Assembly: GCA_020354065.1 (NCBI GenBank) | Contig: CP070640.1 | Span: 425,964 to 463,096, forward strand | Direction of reading: 5' to 3' | Source of the DNA: Candidatus Bathyarchaeota archaeon | Lineage (GTDB): Archaea > Thermoproteota > Bathyarchaeia > TCS64 | DNA: 37,133 bases | In this document: positions 15,707-24,034 of the stretch, one piece after another | Numbering within the stretch: the stretch's first letter is position 1 | How the letters are laid out: each line of letters opens with the position of its first letter | Position numbers and translations under genes: made by a program | Notes under the pieces: generated by a model | What the model saw: only the letters and a program-made list of their open reading frames with translations | Told to the model about the DNA's origin: nothing | Databases searched by the model: none

Positions 15707-17677
15707 TTGATGATGATAGCGATTTTCCTCCTCATAGGTGTAGTTGCTGTTAATATCCTCAGCCCAAAAACATCTCCCGACGGAACGGGGGATGAAGGCA
15801 ACCATCAAGAAGCCCCCACCCAAGAAGAACAAGTTGAACAATCTGACCAGGGCCCGGCATTGGATCGGGAGAGCTCGATCCCTGAGGATGCGCTGAAAAT
15901 GACCCCCGATATCGACCCGTACACCCCAATTCTCCACTCCTACATGTGGAAGGAGCCCATCCCGATGCCCTACCCTATAAACACGGCTGGCGCAGAGGAC
16001 TCCCCCTTCATAACGCCCTGCGGTGACTCATTCTACTTCTTCTTCACGCCGGACCCGAACGCCCCCCTGGAAGAGCAGCTCTTGGACGGGGTCACAGGAA
16101 TCTACCAAGCCAGGAGATCAGCCGAGGGCTGGGAAGAACCCAGCAAGGTTGCCCTCAGCGACGGCCTGTCCCTTGACGGCTGTCCCTACGTTGGGGATGG
16201 GGAGATCTGGTTCTGCTCTGCGAGAAGTGGCAACTACAAGGGAGTTGATTTCTGGGTAGCCCAGATCCAGGACGGGGAGGTCACGGAGATCAGGAATGCA
16301 GGAGAGAGGCTGAACACCGAGATAGAGGTCGGGGAGCTCCACGTCACCTCGGATGGAGCCGAGATCTACTTCCACTCCGACATGCCTGGGGGCAAGGGGG
16401 ATCGGGACATCTGGGTCACTAGGATGGTGGACGGGGAGTGGCAGGATCCAGAGAACGTCGAGGCCGTGAACTCCGAGGCCAGCGACTCCCTCCCCTTCGT
16501 GACTCTTGACGGTGAGGAGCTCTGGCTCACCAAGTGGTACATGGGCTACCCCGCAGTGTATCGATCCAAGAGGATCGGGGGCGAGTGGTCCACCCCGGAG
16601 CTAATCATCTCCCAGTTCGCCGCTGAGCCGACCCTCGACGCAGAGGGTAACATCTACTTCGCCCACCACTTCATCCAAGAGGGCGTGATGCTCGAGGCCG
16701 ACATCTACGTGGCCTACGCGAGGAGCCAAGTCGATCCATTGGACAAGCCAGATGTACCGGCGAGGGGGTACCTCATGGGAGTCCTCCCCATCCCGGCAGG
16801 AGAACAAACCTTCGAGGAGTCTTACTCCTCGGCCTCCCAGTTCGCTGAGCTCGTCCCGATATGGGGGCGACCGACACCGTTCTATGAGCTAGCTGGAGAG
16901 CTCGCGGGGAGCTGGGGAGAGACTTTCCTCGAGGGCTACACTCGTGGAAACGGAATGCCCCCCCTAGTCCACATTAGCTTCATGGGGCCGAACATGACCC
17001 TCTCCACCCCTCCCGGATTGGAGGATGCCACCCTGAGCGATCCAGAATGGAGGAGGGCCTACATCAACGCCATCCTCAACGTGCTCGAGGCCTCCAAGCC
17101 CCTCTACCTCTCACTGGGGAACGAGGTGAACAGGTGGCACGAGATTTACGGCTTGGATCCCCAGAACGGGTTCCAGCACTATGTCAGCCTCTACGAGGAG
17201 GCCTACGACGCCGTTAAAGCCCTCTCCCCTGAGACCTTTGTCTTCTGCACATTCGCCAGAGAGATTGTGAGCGAGAACCGGGAAGCCGACCTCGGCTTCC
17301 TCGAGATGTTCAACCTCGAGAAGCTGGACCTCCTCGTGATCACCAGCTACCCTCACTCCCTCCGGGGCGTGAACAGTCCCGATGACATCCCGGACGACTA
17401 CTACACGGAAGTAGCCGACCATCTTCCAGGGAAGCCCTTCGGCTTCAGCGAGGTCGCCTGGCCATCCAAAGAGGACTTCGGAGGAGAACAGGGACAAGCA
17501 GAATTCCTGACCCAGCTTGTCGGTCGTCTGACAGAGCAACAGGAGCTCGACCTAAGGCTGCTATCCTGGAGCTGGCTGGCGGACCTAACTGAAGATGATC
17601 ATATAGGGCTCATCGGAAGAGATGGGACGGAAAAATCAGCATTCACGGTATGGAACGCCTTGTTCTCAGAGGGATAG
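15707..17677 (+). CDS. membrane-anchored beta-propeller and GH-A-like TIM-barrel fusion protein
   Basis: 656 residues from TTG 15707 (ATGs follow at 15710 and 15713). An N-terminal hydrophobic helix (about 2-19) is followed by an acidic, Gln/Glu/Asp-rich linker to about residue 65. Residues about 90-345 contain five PD40/TolB-like blades, for example SDGAEIYFHSDMPGG and RDIWVTRMVDGEW. Residues about 365-656 look like a clan GH-A glycoside hydrolase barrel: LSLGNEVNRW supplies a candidate acid/base Glu473 and FGFSEVAWPS a candidate nucleophile Glu582, about 110 residues apart. The protein is probably outside the cell, tethered by the N-terminus, and may bind and cleave a polysaccharide. The frame is open upstream of 15707 (KIKN precedes the helix), and an ATG at 15666 is out of frame, so the true start is uncertain. 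Confidence 0.72.
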   Translation: MMMIAIFLLIGVVAVNILSPKTSPDGTGDEGNHQEAPTQEEQVEQSDQGPALDRESSIPEDALKMTPDIDPYTPILHSYMWKEPIPMPYPINTAGAEDSPFITPCGDSFYFFFTPDPNAPLEEQLLDGVTGIYQARRSAEGWEEPSKVALSDGLSLDGCPYVGDGEIWFCSARSGNYKGVDFWVAQIQDGEVTEIRNAGERLNTEIEVGELHVTSDGAEIYFHSDMPGGKGDRDIWVTRMVDGEWQDPENVEAVNSEASDSLPFVTLDGEELWLTKWYMGYPAVYRSKRIGGEWSTPELIISQFAAEPTLDAEGNIYFAHHFIQEGVMLEADIYVAYARSQVDPLDKPDVPARGYLMGVLPIPAGEQTFEESYSSASQFAELVPIWGRPTPFYELAGELAGSWGETFLEGYTRGNGMPPLVHISFMGPNMTLSTPPGLEDATLSDPEWRRAYINAILNVLEASKPLYLSLGNEVNRWHEIYGLDPQNGFQHYVSLYEEAYDAVKALSPETFVFCTFAREIVSENREADLGFLEMFNLEKLDLLVITSYPHSLRGVNSPDDIPDDYYTEVADHLPGKPFGFSEVAWPSKEDFGGEQGQAEFLTQLVGRLTEQQELDLRLLSWSWLADLTEDDHIGLIGRDGTEKSAFTVWNALFSEG

Positions 17678-17803
17678 TAATATTTGACACTATCGAATCT
17701 TTCGACCAACCTTCCTTTGACGCCTGTAGACATCGACCTGGCTTGGAGTAGGACCCTCCCACTAAAAAGACATCATCTTTCGGGGTAAGAAAAAGAGAAA
17801 GGA

Positions 17804-18553
17804 TTACAGTTCGAGAAGCCTCTCTAGATTGCCAGTGGTAGACCTTCCCACATCTCCTTTTGCCATTCCCTTAAGCTCGGCTATCTTCTGCGCGACAAAG
17901 ATGACTCCAGTGGGATCGCCGGAGTCTGTCTCGGTGAGCAGAAACTCTAGAGGAGTCTGGCGGATGACCTCGTAAAGGTCCCGGTTCTCTCTCTCCAGAG
18001 ATCTCTTCCCGATGGAGAGGAATACCCCCATCTCTGTGCACCTCCTCGCATAGGCTGGATCCTTGCTGAAGCCGTGTATCGCGGCGCCGACCTCAAGTAT
18101 CCCCTCCTCATCGAGAATGTCTAGGACCTCCTCGCCCGGGGTACGATCGTGCACTAGAACAGGTAACCCCAGCTCCTTCGCCAGCTTCATCTGTTTTTTG
18201 AGGGCGGTCTTCTGGATCTCGGGGTCCACATACTCCTTAGTGTGCTCCCACTCAGGGGTTCTCCTGCCTACGTAGTCGAGGCCGATCTCGCTCACGGCGA
18301 CGACATCGGGATGAGCAGCCAGCTCCCGCAGCTTGCTTAAAGCTTCAGGAGAGAAGGTGTCGGCTCGCCAGGGGTGGATGCCCACACATGCCTTCACGAT
18401 TCCGATTTTTTCTGCGGTCTTGACCGCTTCATCGGAGGAGGGCAGATCAATACCGGCCGTCAGCACGAGTTCCACCCCAGCCTTCTCAGCCTCCTCCATC
18501 GCCTCTCGGCTCAAGCTCCTCAGGTGACAGTGGCTATCCGAGTACAACCTCAT
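17804..18553 (-). CDS. TatD family metal-dependent hydrolase
   Basis: 249 residues. Metal-binding motifs are in order: DSHCHL (about residue 6-11), Glu in VSEIGLDYVG (about 93), His in LVHDRT (about 133), His in AIHGFS (about 159) and Asp in LTETDSGDP (about 209). The family has a TIM-barrel with a two-metal site and includes 3'-5' DNases and other phosphoesterases; archaeal members of this length are mostly uncharacterised. It is transcribed away from the membrane mini-protein at 18796 and convergent with the propeller/hydrolase gene. Confidence 0.85.
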   Translation of the reverse strand: MRLYSDSHCHLRSLSREAMEEAEKAGVELVLTAGIDLPSSDEAVKTAEKIGIVKACVGIHPWRADTFSPEALSKLRELAAHPDVVAVSEIGLDYVGRRTPEWEHTKEYVDPEIQKTALKKQMKLAKELGLPVLVHDRTPGEEVLDILDEEGILEVGAAIHGFSKDPAYARRCTEMGVFLSIGKRSLERENRDLYEVIRQTPLEFLLTETDSGDPTGVIFVAQKIAELKGMAKGDVGRSTTGNLERLLEL

Positions 18554-18795
18554 CCAAGCCTGCTATCCTCAAGGTATAAGAAAATATTTACGCGCAGACG
18601 CCTGGAAAAACGAGTGAGAGTCATTCTCTATTCATTCTTTCCTCCCAAAACTCACATACCAGGCAGCCATCGACCTTCCTTGCCATCCTAAACTTGACTG
18701 AAGCCGCCTCATTATCTAGGATTTTTAAACCGAATATCGGTCCTCTTCCTTAGGGTTTATATCTCGGCGTTGTGGAAGTGCATAATTGAAACCTG

Positions 18796-18930
18796 ATGGA
18801 GATCGGTGACCCTATTCGTCTGATTCTCATCGTGGGCGCCAACATTTTTGGAGTCTACGCCCTCTACAAGATCCTTCAGGCCTCATACTGGTTCCTGAAG
18901 CGCAGATCGTCTGACGAAGAGTTTGATTGA
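18796..18930 (+). CDS. 44-residue membrane mini-protein
   Basis: ATG 18796 to TGA 18928-18930. After MEIGDPIRL comes a hydrophobic stretch (about residues 8-23, LILIVGANIFGVYALY) that can span the membrane, then KILQASYWFLKRRSS and an acidic tail DEEFD. A tttatat box at 18755-18761 would place transcription start about 10 nt before the ATG. Positive residues after the helix suggest a cytoplasmic C-terminus. Function unknown. The sequences on either side (18554-18795 and 18931-19106) hold no convincing gene. Confidence 0.5.
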   Translation: MEIGDPIRLILIVGANIFGVYALYKILQASYWFLKRRSSDEEFD

Positions 18931-19106
18931 TCGGAGAGCATTTCTTTTTTCACGTTTTCTTCCTGGATATTTTAAGGGATTCAATTCTGAGATTGGAATC
19001 TACTGCTACAAAGAAACTTCCTCTCGACCATGAACGGTCGTTAGCTCATTTTGCCCCATAATGTTGAGATAATTTTCGATGTTATCTCTATTCTTACCTG
19101 GGATAA

Positions 19107-19154
19107 GGATAAATATCCGTTTCCTCGACCGTAAATAGACACGTTCTGGAGGAG
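19107..19154 (+). promoter_or_regulatory. promoter and ribosome-binding site of the HpcH/HpaI aldolase gene
   Basis: ggataaatatcc (19107-19118) contains a TATA core inside a short inverted repeat (ggat/atcc). A start about 26 nt later leaves a leader of about 20 nt that carries ggaggag (19148-19154), 5 nt before the ATG. This is one of the few leadered genes in the window. Confidence 0.5.
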
Positions 19155-19159
19155 TCAAA

Positions 19160-19909
19160 ATGAGGAACGAGCTCAAGAGAAGGCTAAAGAGAGGAGAGCA
19201 GGTCTACGGCACCTGGATCACCCTGGAAAGCCCCATGGCTGCGGAGATGATGTCAACCCTGGGGTTCGACTACTTCGTCTTCGACACAGAGCACAGCCCC
19301 CTCGGCATCTACCAGGCCCAGACCCTGATGCAGGCGATGCGAGGTGATACGACCACGCCCATAGTGAGGGCCTGGTGGAATGACATCGTAGCCATAAAGA
19401 GGGCTCTCGACATCGGGGCCTACGGCGTCGTCGTCCCCTGGGTGAACAACAGGGAGCAGGCGGAGCTGGCTGTCAAGGCCACAAGATACGCTCCCAAAGG
19501 ATTAAGGGGGTGCGGCCCAAGGCGGGCCTCGATGTTCGATCCCGACTATTATCAGACAGTGGACGAGGAGATCCTCGTGATATGCCAGATTGAGACGGAG
19601 GAGGCTGTGGAGAATATCGATGACATCGTATCGGTGGAGGGCGTGGACGTGAGCTACATAGGCCCCGCAGACCTCTCGGCCTCCTACGGACACCTGGGGA
19701 ACCAGTCGCATCCAAATGTGCAGGAGGCCATCGACAGAGTCTACGACGCCACGAAGGCGGCTGGGAAAGCCGCTGGCATTCACATGGGCTCAGGCAAGAC
19801 CATCGAGGAACGGATAAAGAAGGGGTACAATCTCATCACCATCGGTAACGACCTCACCTACCTGAAAAAAGGCGTGTTGGAGCAGAGGAAGAGACTGGGG
19901 TTGGACTAA
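19160..19909 (+). CDS. HpcH/HpaI aldolase/citrate lyase family protein
   Basis: 249 residues, full length for the family. Characteristic segments are FVFDTEHSPLGIYQ (metal and substrate region, about 41-54), TPIVRAWWND, GAYGVVVPWVNN near residue 91, CQIETEEAVEN near 140 and YIGPADLSASYG near 169. Members such as HpaI (2,4-dihydroxyhept-2-ene-1,7-dioate aldolase) cleave or make 3-hydroxy/4-hydroxy-2-oxo acids to pyruvate plus an aldehyde using a divalent metal. The aromatic-degradation partners of HpaI are absent, so a sugar-acid or general 2-oxo acid aldolase is more likely. It is convergent with the GMP synthase gene. Confidence 0.83.
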   Translation: MRNELKRRLKRGEQVYGTWITLESPMAAEMMSTLGFDYFVFDTEHSPLGIYQAQTLMQAMRGDTTTPIVRAWWNDIVAIKRALDIGAYGVVVPWVNNREQAELAVKATRYAPKGLRGCGPRRASMFDPDYYQTVDEEILVICQIETEEAVENIDDIVSVEGVDVSYIGPADLSASYGHLGNQSHPNVQEAIDRVYDATKAAGKAAGIHMGSGKTIEERIKKGYNLITIGNDLTYLKKGVLEQRKRLGLD

Positions 19910-19927
19910 CCCGCATAACCCATTTTA

Positions 19928-21121
19928 TTACTCGAACTCGACAGTGGCCGGCGGCTTTGGCGTGATGTCGTAGTAGACCTTGATCACCTTGGGGCAGCTG
20001 CTCAGTATCTCTTTGGCCGCGATCCTGAGCGTCTTCCAAGGTATCTGGGAGATCTCGGCGGTGAGGAAATCCCTGGTCTCTACAGCCCTCATCGAGATGT
20101 AGTACCCCTCGTCGTCCCCTCTCTCAGCTACCAGGTAGAGCATCCGCGAAATTTCGGGGTGATCAGACTGGACCGTGTGCCTCATTCCTTCCAAGGCCTC
20201 GTAACTCAACTCCAAGGATTTACCTTCACCGTTCTTGATCTCCATCGCAGCAACGAGGCCATAGGTCCTTTTCCCCTCGACCATCCCCGTGGCTTTCTCG
20301 GAAAGATACTCTGCTGCGACCTGGGTCTCCTCGATTCCAATGGCTTCGGCCACCTCCTTTACAAGTGCTTGGGGCACATCCATCGTCCTCCCGCTCATGA
20401 TAGCCGTGAAGTACTGGGCTGGCTTCAGCTCAGCGAATGCGTCCTCAACCACCGCTGTGGCTGCCTTCAGCTGTTCAAGCTTGTCCTGTGTTAAAGCACC
20501 CACCACCCTCACGGATAGCCCTGGGCCCGGGAAGGGCTGCCTCTCAGAAACCTCGCTTGAGGCGCCGAGATACCTTGCCACCTCCCTCACCTGATACTTG
20601 TAGAGGGATGCGACGGGCTCGACAACCCTGTAACCGAACCTCTCGACCGGGTCTATCCCGATCTGCTCCAGGATGTTGTGCTGGGTCTTGATGCCCCCCT
20701 TCGTCTCATCGATGTCGGCCTTTATCGTCCCTTGGACGAGGTAGCCGCACCCCTCCCTCCGAGCCGCGTCGCTCAGTGTCTTATAGAAGGTCTCTCTGAA
20801 GGCCTTCCGCTTGTCTTCAGCGTCGATTAATATGTCTAGGGCGTCCATGAAGCGTGTACGCTCGTCCAGCACCTTCACCGGGAGGTTCAAGGGTGAGGCT
20901 GAGAGCAATTGCTTCACCTTCTCGGGCTCCCCGATACGCATGAAGTTGTCGTCGATGAAAACGCAGACAAGGTTATCTCCGATGGCCAGGTGTGTGAGGA
21001 CCGCGGAGACCGTGCTGTCCACACCTCCGGAGACCGCTATCAGAGCTCTCTCGTCACCGAGTGCTTCTCTGATCGCCTCAACCTGCTTATCGACGAAGGC
21101 TTTGACATCAATACCCGACAT
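19928..21121 (-). CDS. guaA: GMP synthase, ATP-pyrophosphatase (B) subunit
   Basis: 397 residues. The PP-loop SGGVDS is at 31-36, the XMP/ATP region includes QGTIKADIDE (130-139) and RQPFPGPGLS (194-203), and the C-terminal dimerisation domain ends DITPKPPATVEFE. It aminates XMP to GMP with ammonia delivered by a separate glutaminase subunit, the split arrangement usual in archaea; that partner is not in the window. Typical B subunits have about 305-310 residues. The excess lies in two places, about 245-282 and about 297-340, around the GKRTYG motif. Leader is short, with aagga 4-8 nt before the ATG. Confidence 0.87.
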   Translation of the reverse strand: MSGIDVKAFVDKQVEAIREALGDERALIAVSGGVDSTVSAVLTHLAIGDNLVCVFIDDNFMRIGEPEKVKQLLSASPLNLPVKVLDERTRFMDALDILIDAEDKRKAFRETFYKTLSDAARREGCGYLVQGTIKADIDETKGGIKTQHNILEQIGIDPVERFGYRVVEPVASLYKYQVREVARYLGASSEVSERQPFPGPGLSVRVVGALTQDKLEQLKAATAVVEDAFAELKPAQYFTAIMSGRTMDVPQALVKEVAEAIGIEETQVAAEYLSEKATGMVEGKRTYGLVAAMEIKNGEGKSLELSYEALEGMRHTVQSDHPEISRMLYLVAERGDDEGYYISMRAVETRDFLTAEISQIPWKTLRIAAKEILSSCPKVIKVYYDITPKPPATVEFE

Positions 21122-21229
21122 AATCCTTTCAGAGCCTATGAATCATGTTCTTCATAATAAACTTGTACTCGTTCATCTCAACCTGAACAACGGCTGATAG
21201 AATGTTACTCTGCTTCTTCGGGGGAAGAA

Positions 21230-21236
21230 TATAAAT
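21230..21236 (+). promoter_or_regulatory. TATA box for D-aminoacylase
   Basis: tataaat centred 29 nt before the GTG at 21262 and 32 nt before the ATG at 21265; no ribosome-binding site, so the message is leaderless or nearly so. Confidence 0.5.
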
Positions 21237-21261
21237 CTCCTTCCATCACCATCTCCGTTCA

Positions 21262-22905
21262 GTGATGCACTTGGTTTATGATCTAATAATCAGGGACGGA
21301 AGGATCATAGATGGGGCGGGCAACCCCTGGTACAAGGGGAATGTCGCAGTCTCCAGAGGGAGGATAGAGGCCATCGGGAAGCTGGACGGGGCCGAGGCAA
21401 AGATGATCATAGACGCAAGGGGGCTCGTGGTCGCCCCCGGATTCATCGATGCGCACAGCCACTCCGACTCCTCCACTCTCATCTACCGCCAGATGGAGAG
21501 CACCGTCATGCAGGGGATTACGACCGTCGTAGCGGGGCAGTGCGGCTCGAGCATCGCCCCCGTCAACCCTGATCTCGTAGAGGAGATGGAGAAGAGATGG
21601 GCTGATTGGCTGCCCCCTGAGATCGAGTTCAAGATCACGTGGACAACCTTCGACGAGTATCTCAATGAGGGGGAGAAGGATGGCCTGGGAGCGAATATCG
21701 CCCACCTCGTCGGCCATGGAGCAGTGAGGATCGCCAGCATGGGTTACGAGGCAAGAGAACCAACCCAGTCGGAGCTGGAGCACATGCGGGAGCTCGTTAG
21801 GGAGGCCATGGAGGCCGGGGCATACGGCCTGAGCTCAGGCCTCATCTACCCTCCCGGTATCTTCGCAGAGACAAACGAGCTAATAGAGCTCGCTAAGGTT
21901 GCCGCCAAGTACGGCGGTGTATACGATTCCCACATCAGGGACGAGGGGTTGAACCTATTGAGGTCTGTTGAGGAGGCGATAACCATCGGTGAGAAAGCAG
22001 GCCTCCCGGTGCAGATCAGCCATCACAAGGCCTCCAACAAGGAGGTCTGGGGCAAGAGCGCCGACACTCTGGCCATGATCGACGAGGCGAGGAATCGGGG
22101 TGTGGACGTCACGGTGGACCAGTACCCCTACAGGGCTGGTGCCACCTCCTTGGTGACCCTGCTGCCACCTTGGGCCCACGATGGAGGCAGGGAGAAGCTG
22201 CTGGAGCGTCTGAATGATCCCGAGTTGAGGGAGAAGATCAAATCGGACATCGAGGAGGGTATCCCGGGATGGGAGAACTTCGCTGGGGACCTCGGCTGGG
22301 AGAAAATCTACGTGACCAGCGTCAAGACAGACGAGAACAAGCCAGTGGAGGGGAAGAACCTCGCCGAGATCAACGAGATGCGAGGGGACCCGGATGTATT
22401 CACGAGCCTCTTTAACCTGCTCCTGGAGGAGGATGGGGCCGCGGGGATGGTCATATTCTCCATGGACGAGGGCGACATACGGAGGATCATGAGTAGCCCC
22501 TACCATATGGTTGGTACCGATGCGGGCAGCACCGCCCCCACAGGCTTCATGAGGCGTGGGAAGCCCCACCCGAGGCACTACGGGACCTATCCAAAGATTC
22601 TCGGCAGGTATGTCAGGGAGGAGGGGGTCCTCTCCATTGAGCAGGCGGTGAGGAAGATGACCTCGATGCCCGCCCAGAGGTTCGGGATCCTCGACAGGGG
22701 CGTCCTGAGGCCCGGGATGTGGGCGGACATCACCATCTTCAACCCTGACACCGTTATCGACAGGGCGACCTACCAGGACCCCCACCAGTTCCCGGAAGGC
22801 ATCGAATACGTTATCGTCAACGGACAGATCACAGTAGACAGCGGCAAATACACTCAAGCCCTGGCTGGAAGGATCCTGCGGAAGAGAAGACAGAAGAAGA
22901 GTTAG
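21262..22905 (+). CDS. N-acyl-D-amino-acid deacylase (D-aminoacylase) family
   Basis: 547 residues from GTG 21262 (ATG is the next codon). It is an amidohydrolase-superfamily protein: the metal-binding HSHSD is at about 65-69 after APGFID, followed by the family-specific GQCGSSIAPV near 93, YDSHIRDEG near 222, and QISHHKASN near 252; a catalytic Asp lies in GTDAGSTAPTG near 419. The beta-sandwich part is formed by both termini. Family members remove acyl groups from N-acyl-D-amino acids. With the aspartate racemase and hydantoinase genes in the window, use of D-amino acids is plausible. Dihydroorotase- or hydantoinase-type alternatives fit the motifs less well. Confidence 0.85.
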   Translation: MMHLVYDLIIRDGRIIDGAGNPWYKGNVAVSRGRIEAIGKLDGAEAKMIIDARGLVVAPGFIDAHSHSDSSTLIYRQMESTVMQGITTVVAGQCGSSIAPVNPDLVEEMEKRWADWLPPEIEFKITWTTFDEYLNEGEKDGLGANIAHLVGHGAVRIASMGYEAREPTQSELEHMRELVREAMEAGAYGLSSGLIYPPGIFAETNELIELAKVAAKYGGVYDSHIRDEGLNLLRSVEEAITIGEKAGLPVQISHHKASNKEVWGKSADTLAMIDEARNRGVDVTVDQYPYRAGATSLVTLLPPWAHDGGREKLLERLNDPELREKIKSDIEEGIPGWENFAGDLGWEKIYVTSVKTDENKPVEGKNLAEINEMRGDPDVFTSLFNLLLEEDGAAGMVIFSMDEGDIRRIMSSPYHMVGTDAGSTAPTGFMRRGKPHPRHYGTYPKILGRYVREEGVLSIEQAVRKMTSMPAQRFGILDRGVLRPGMWADITIFNPDTVIDRATYQDPHQFPEGIEYVIVNGQITVDSGKYTQALAGRILRKRRQKKS

Positions 22906-22951
22906 TCATCCTAACTCCTCATTTTTACCCGGACTGGTTTACACACAATAG

Positions 22952-23992
22952 TTAATCGAGATTGATCTCCAAGCCAAGCTCCTCTGCTAGCTCCAAGATG
23001 CTGCTCCAAGTCTCTTCTGGGAGAGGTATGCCCTCGCTGAGGCGTCTATCTTTCGTCTCCCACTCAGGCTCCCCAGGGTAGAGAACCCGCTTACCAGGCT
23101 CAGGCGGTACCCTCCTCACCTGGCGGAGGATCTCATCGGTCTGCAGCTTGAAGTCGTTCAGCCTAATGAATGCATCAGGATCTAAGGCTATTGCGAATAC
23201 GCCGTTGGTTGACGGGGGTTCTTTTTTTGGGTCGAGGCCCGTTCTCGACCCGGTCAGGATGGCGCCGAGGAGCTCGTTTAATAGCTGGAGGCAGTAACCT
23301 TTGTACTCACCAAAGGGGAGGAGCCAGCCCCCTTGCTTGATGGCCCAGGGGTCGTCGGTTACTTTGCCGTCTCTATCCCTGGTCCAGTGGGTCGGGATCT
23401 TCTCCGCCTTCGATCTGGCGATGGTGATCTTGCCCTCCGCCACCACCGATGTGGCGTAGTCGATGAGGAAGGGTCTGACCTCTCCCGTGGGGACGGCGGC
23501 GCTGAAGGGGTTTGTGCCGAATACTTTTCCGGTCCCGTTGAAGACGGTAACAGCCGGGTGACCGACGTTGACGAACATCATCGCCACGACTCCTTTTTCA
23601 GCCGCCCAGTTAGTGTAGTAGCCCACGCGTCCGATATGGTTGCAGTTGAAGGCCCCGACGGCGCTGACGGCGTTCTTCATCGCCTTCTCCACGGCTGTTT
23701 CGACGACTTTCAAGGCCGTAATCTGCCCGGGGGCCCAGCGACCGTCCAGAAGGGCGGTGGAGGCGGTCTCCTTTACGATCTTGGGTTCTGCCTTTGGGTC
23801 TATGTGTCCCTCTCTTATCCGTTCCGAGTATCTTGGGATGTAGAACACTCCGTGGGAGTCGTGGCCCGTCAGACTCGCCTCGACCAGGGTCTCCGCGATG
23901 AACTCGGCCTTCTCCCTGGATAGCCCCTGTGCTGAGAATATTCCTGTTCCAAGTCTCAGTAGTTTGTCGGCGGGAACGAGGATCATGGACAT
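22952..23992 (-). CDS. malate/L-lactate dehydrogenase family (LDH2/MDG2) oxidoreductase
   Basis: 346 residues. The fold-specific motifs are GHDSHGV near residue 44, AFNCNHIGRVGYY near 112, and FGTNPFSAAVPT near 158; these belong to the NAD(P)-dependent type-2 malate/lactate/ureidoglycolate/sulfolactate dehydrogenases, which lack a Rossmann fold. The substrate is a small 2-hydroxy acid, not identifiable further. A TATA-like ctttataatcc lies about 22 nt upstream of the ATG. The gene follows the threonine aldolase gene by 42 nt on the same strand, so the products of one may feed the other, but this is inference. Confidence 0.87.
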   Translation of the reverse strand: MSMILVPADKLLRLGTGIFSAQGLSREKAEFIAETLVEASLTGHDSHGVFYIPRYSERIREGHIDPKAEPKIVKETASTALLDGRWAPGQITALKVVETAVEKAMKNAVSAVGAFNCNHIGRVGYYTNWAAEKGVVAMMFVNVGHPAVTVFNGTGKVFGTNPFSAAVPTGEVRPFLIDYATSVVAEGKITIARSKAEKIPTHWTRDRDGKVTDDPWAIKQGGWLLPFGEYKGYCLQLLNELLGAILTGSRTGLDPKKEPPSTNGVFAIALDPDAFIRLNDFKLQTDEILRQVRRVPPEPGKRVLYPGEPEWETKDRRLSEGIPLPEETWSSILELAEELGLEINLD

Positions 23993-24034
23993 AGAAGAGA
24001 GATCAAGGATTATAAAGGTGTAAGGAATGAGACT

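Noticed and set aside
18621-18686. 21-residue minus-strand ORF with a CLVC motif (MARKVDGCLVCEFWEERMNRE is its reading; only 21 codons)
   Set aside because: Too short, no ribosome-binding site, and the coding-like frame upstream has no start; not enough to call.
21955-22857. 300-codon antisense frame within the D-aminoacylase gene
   Set aside because: Opposite a well-motifed gene; the translation lacks domain structure.
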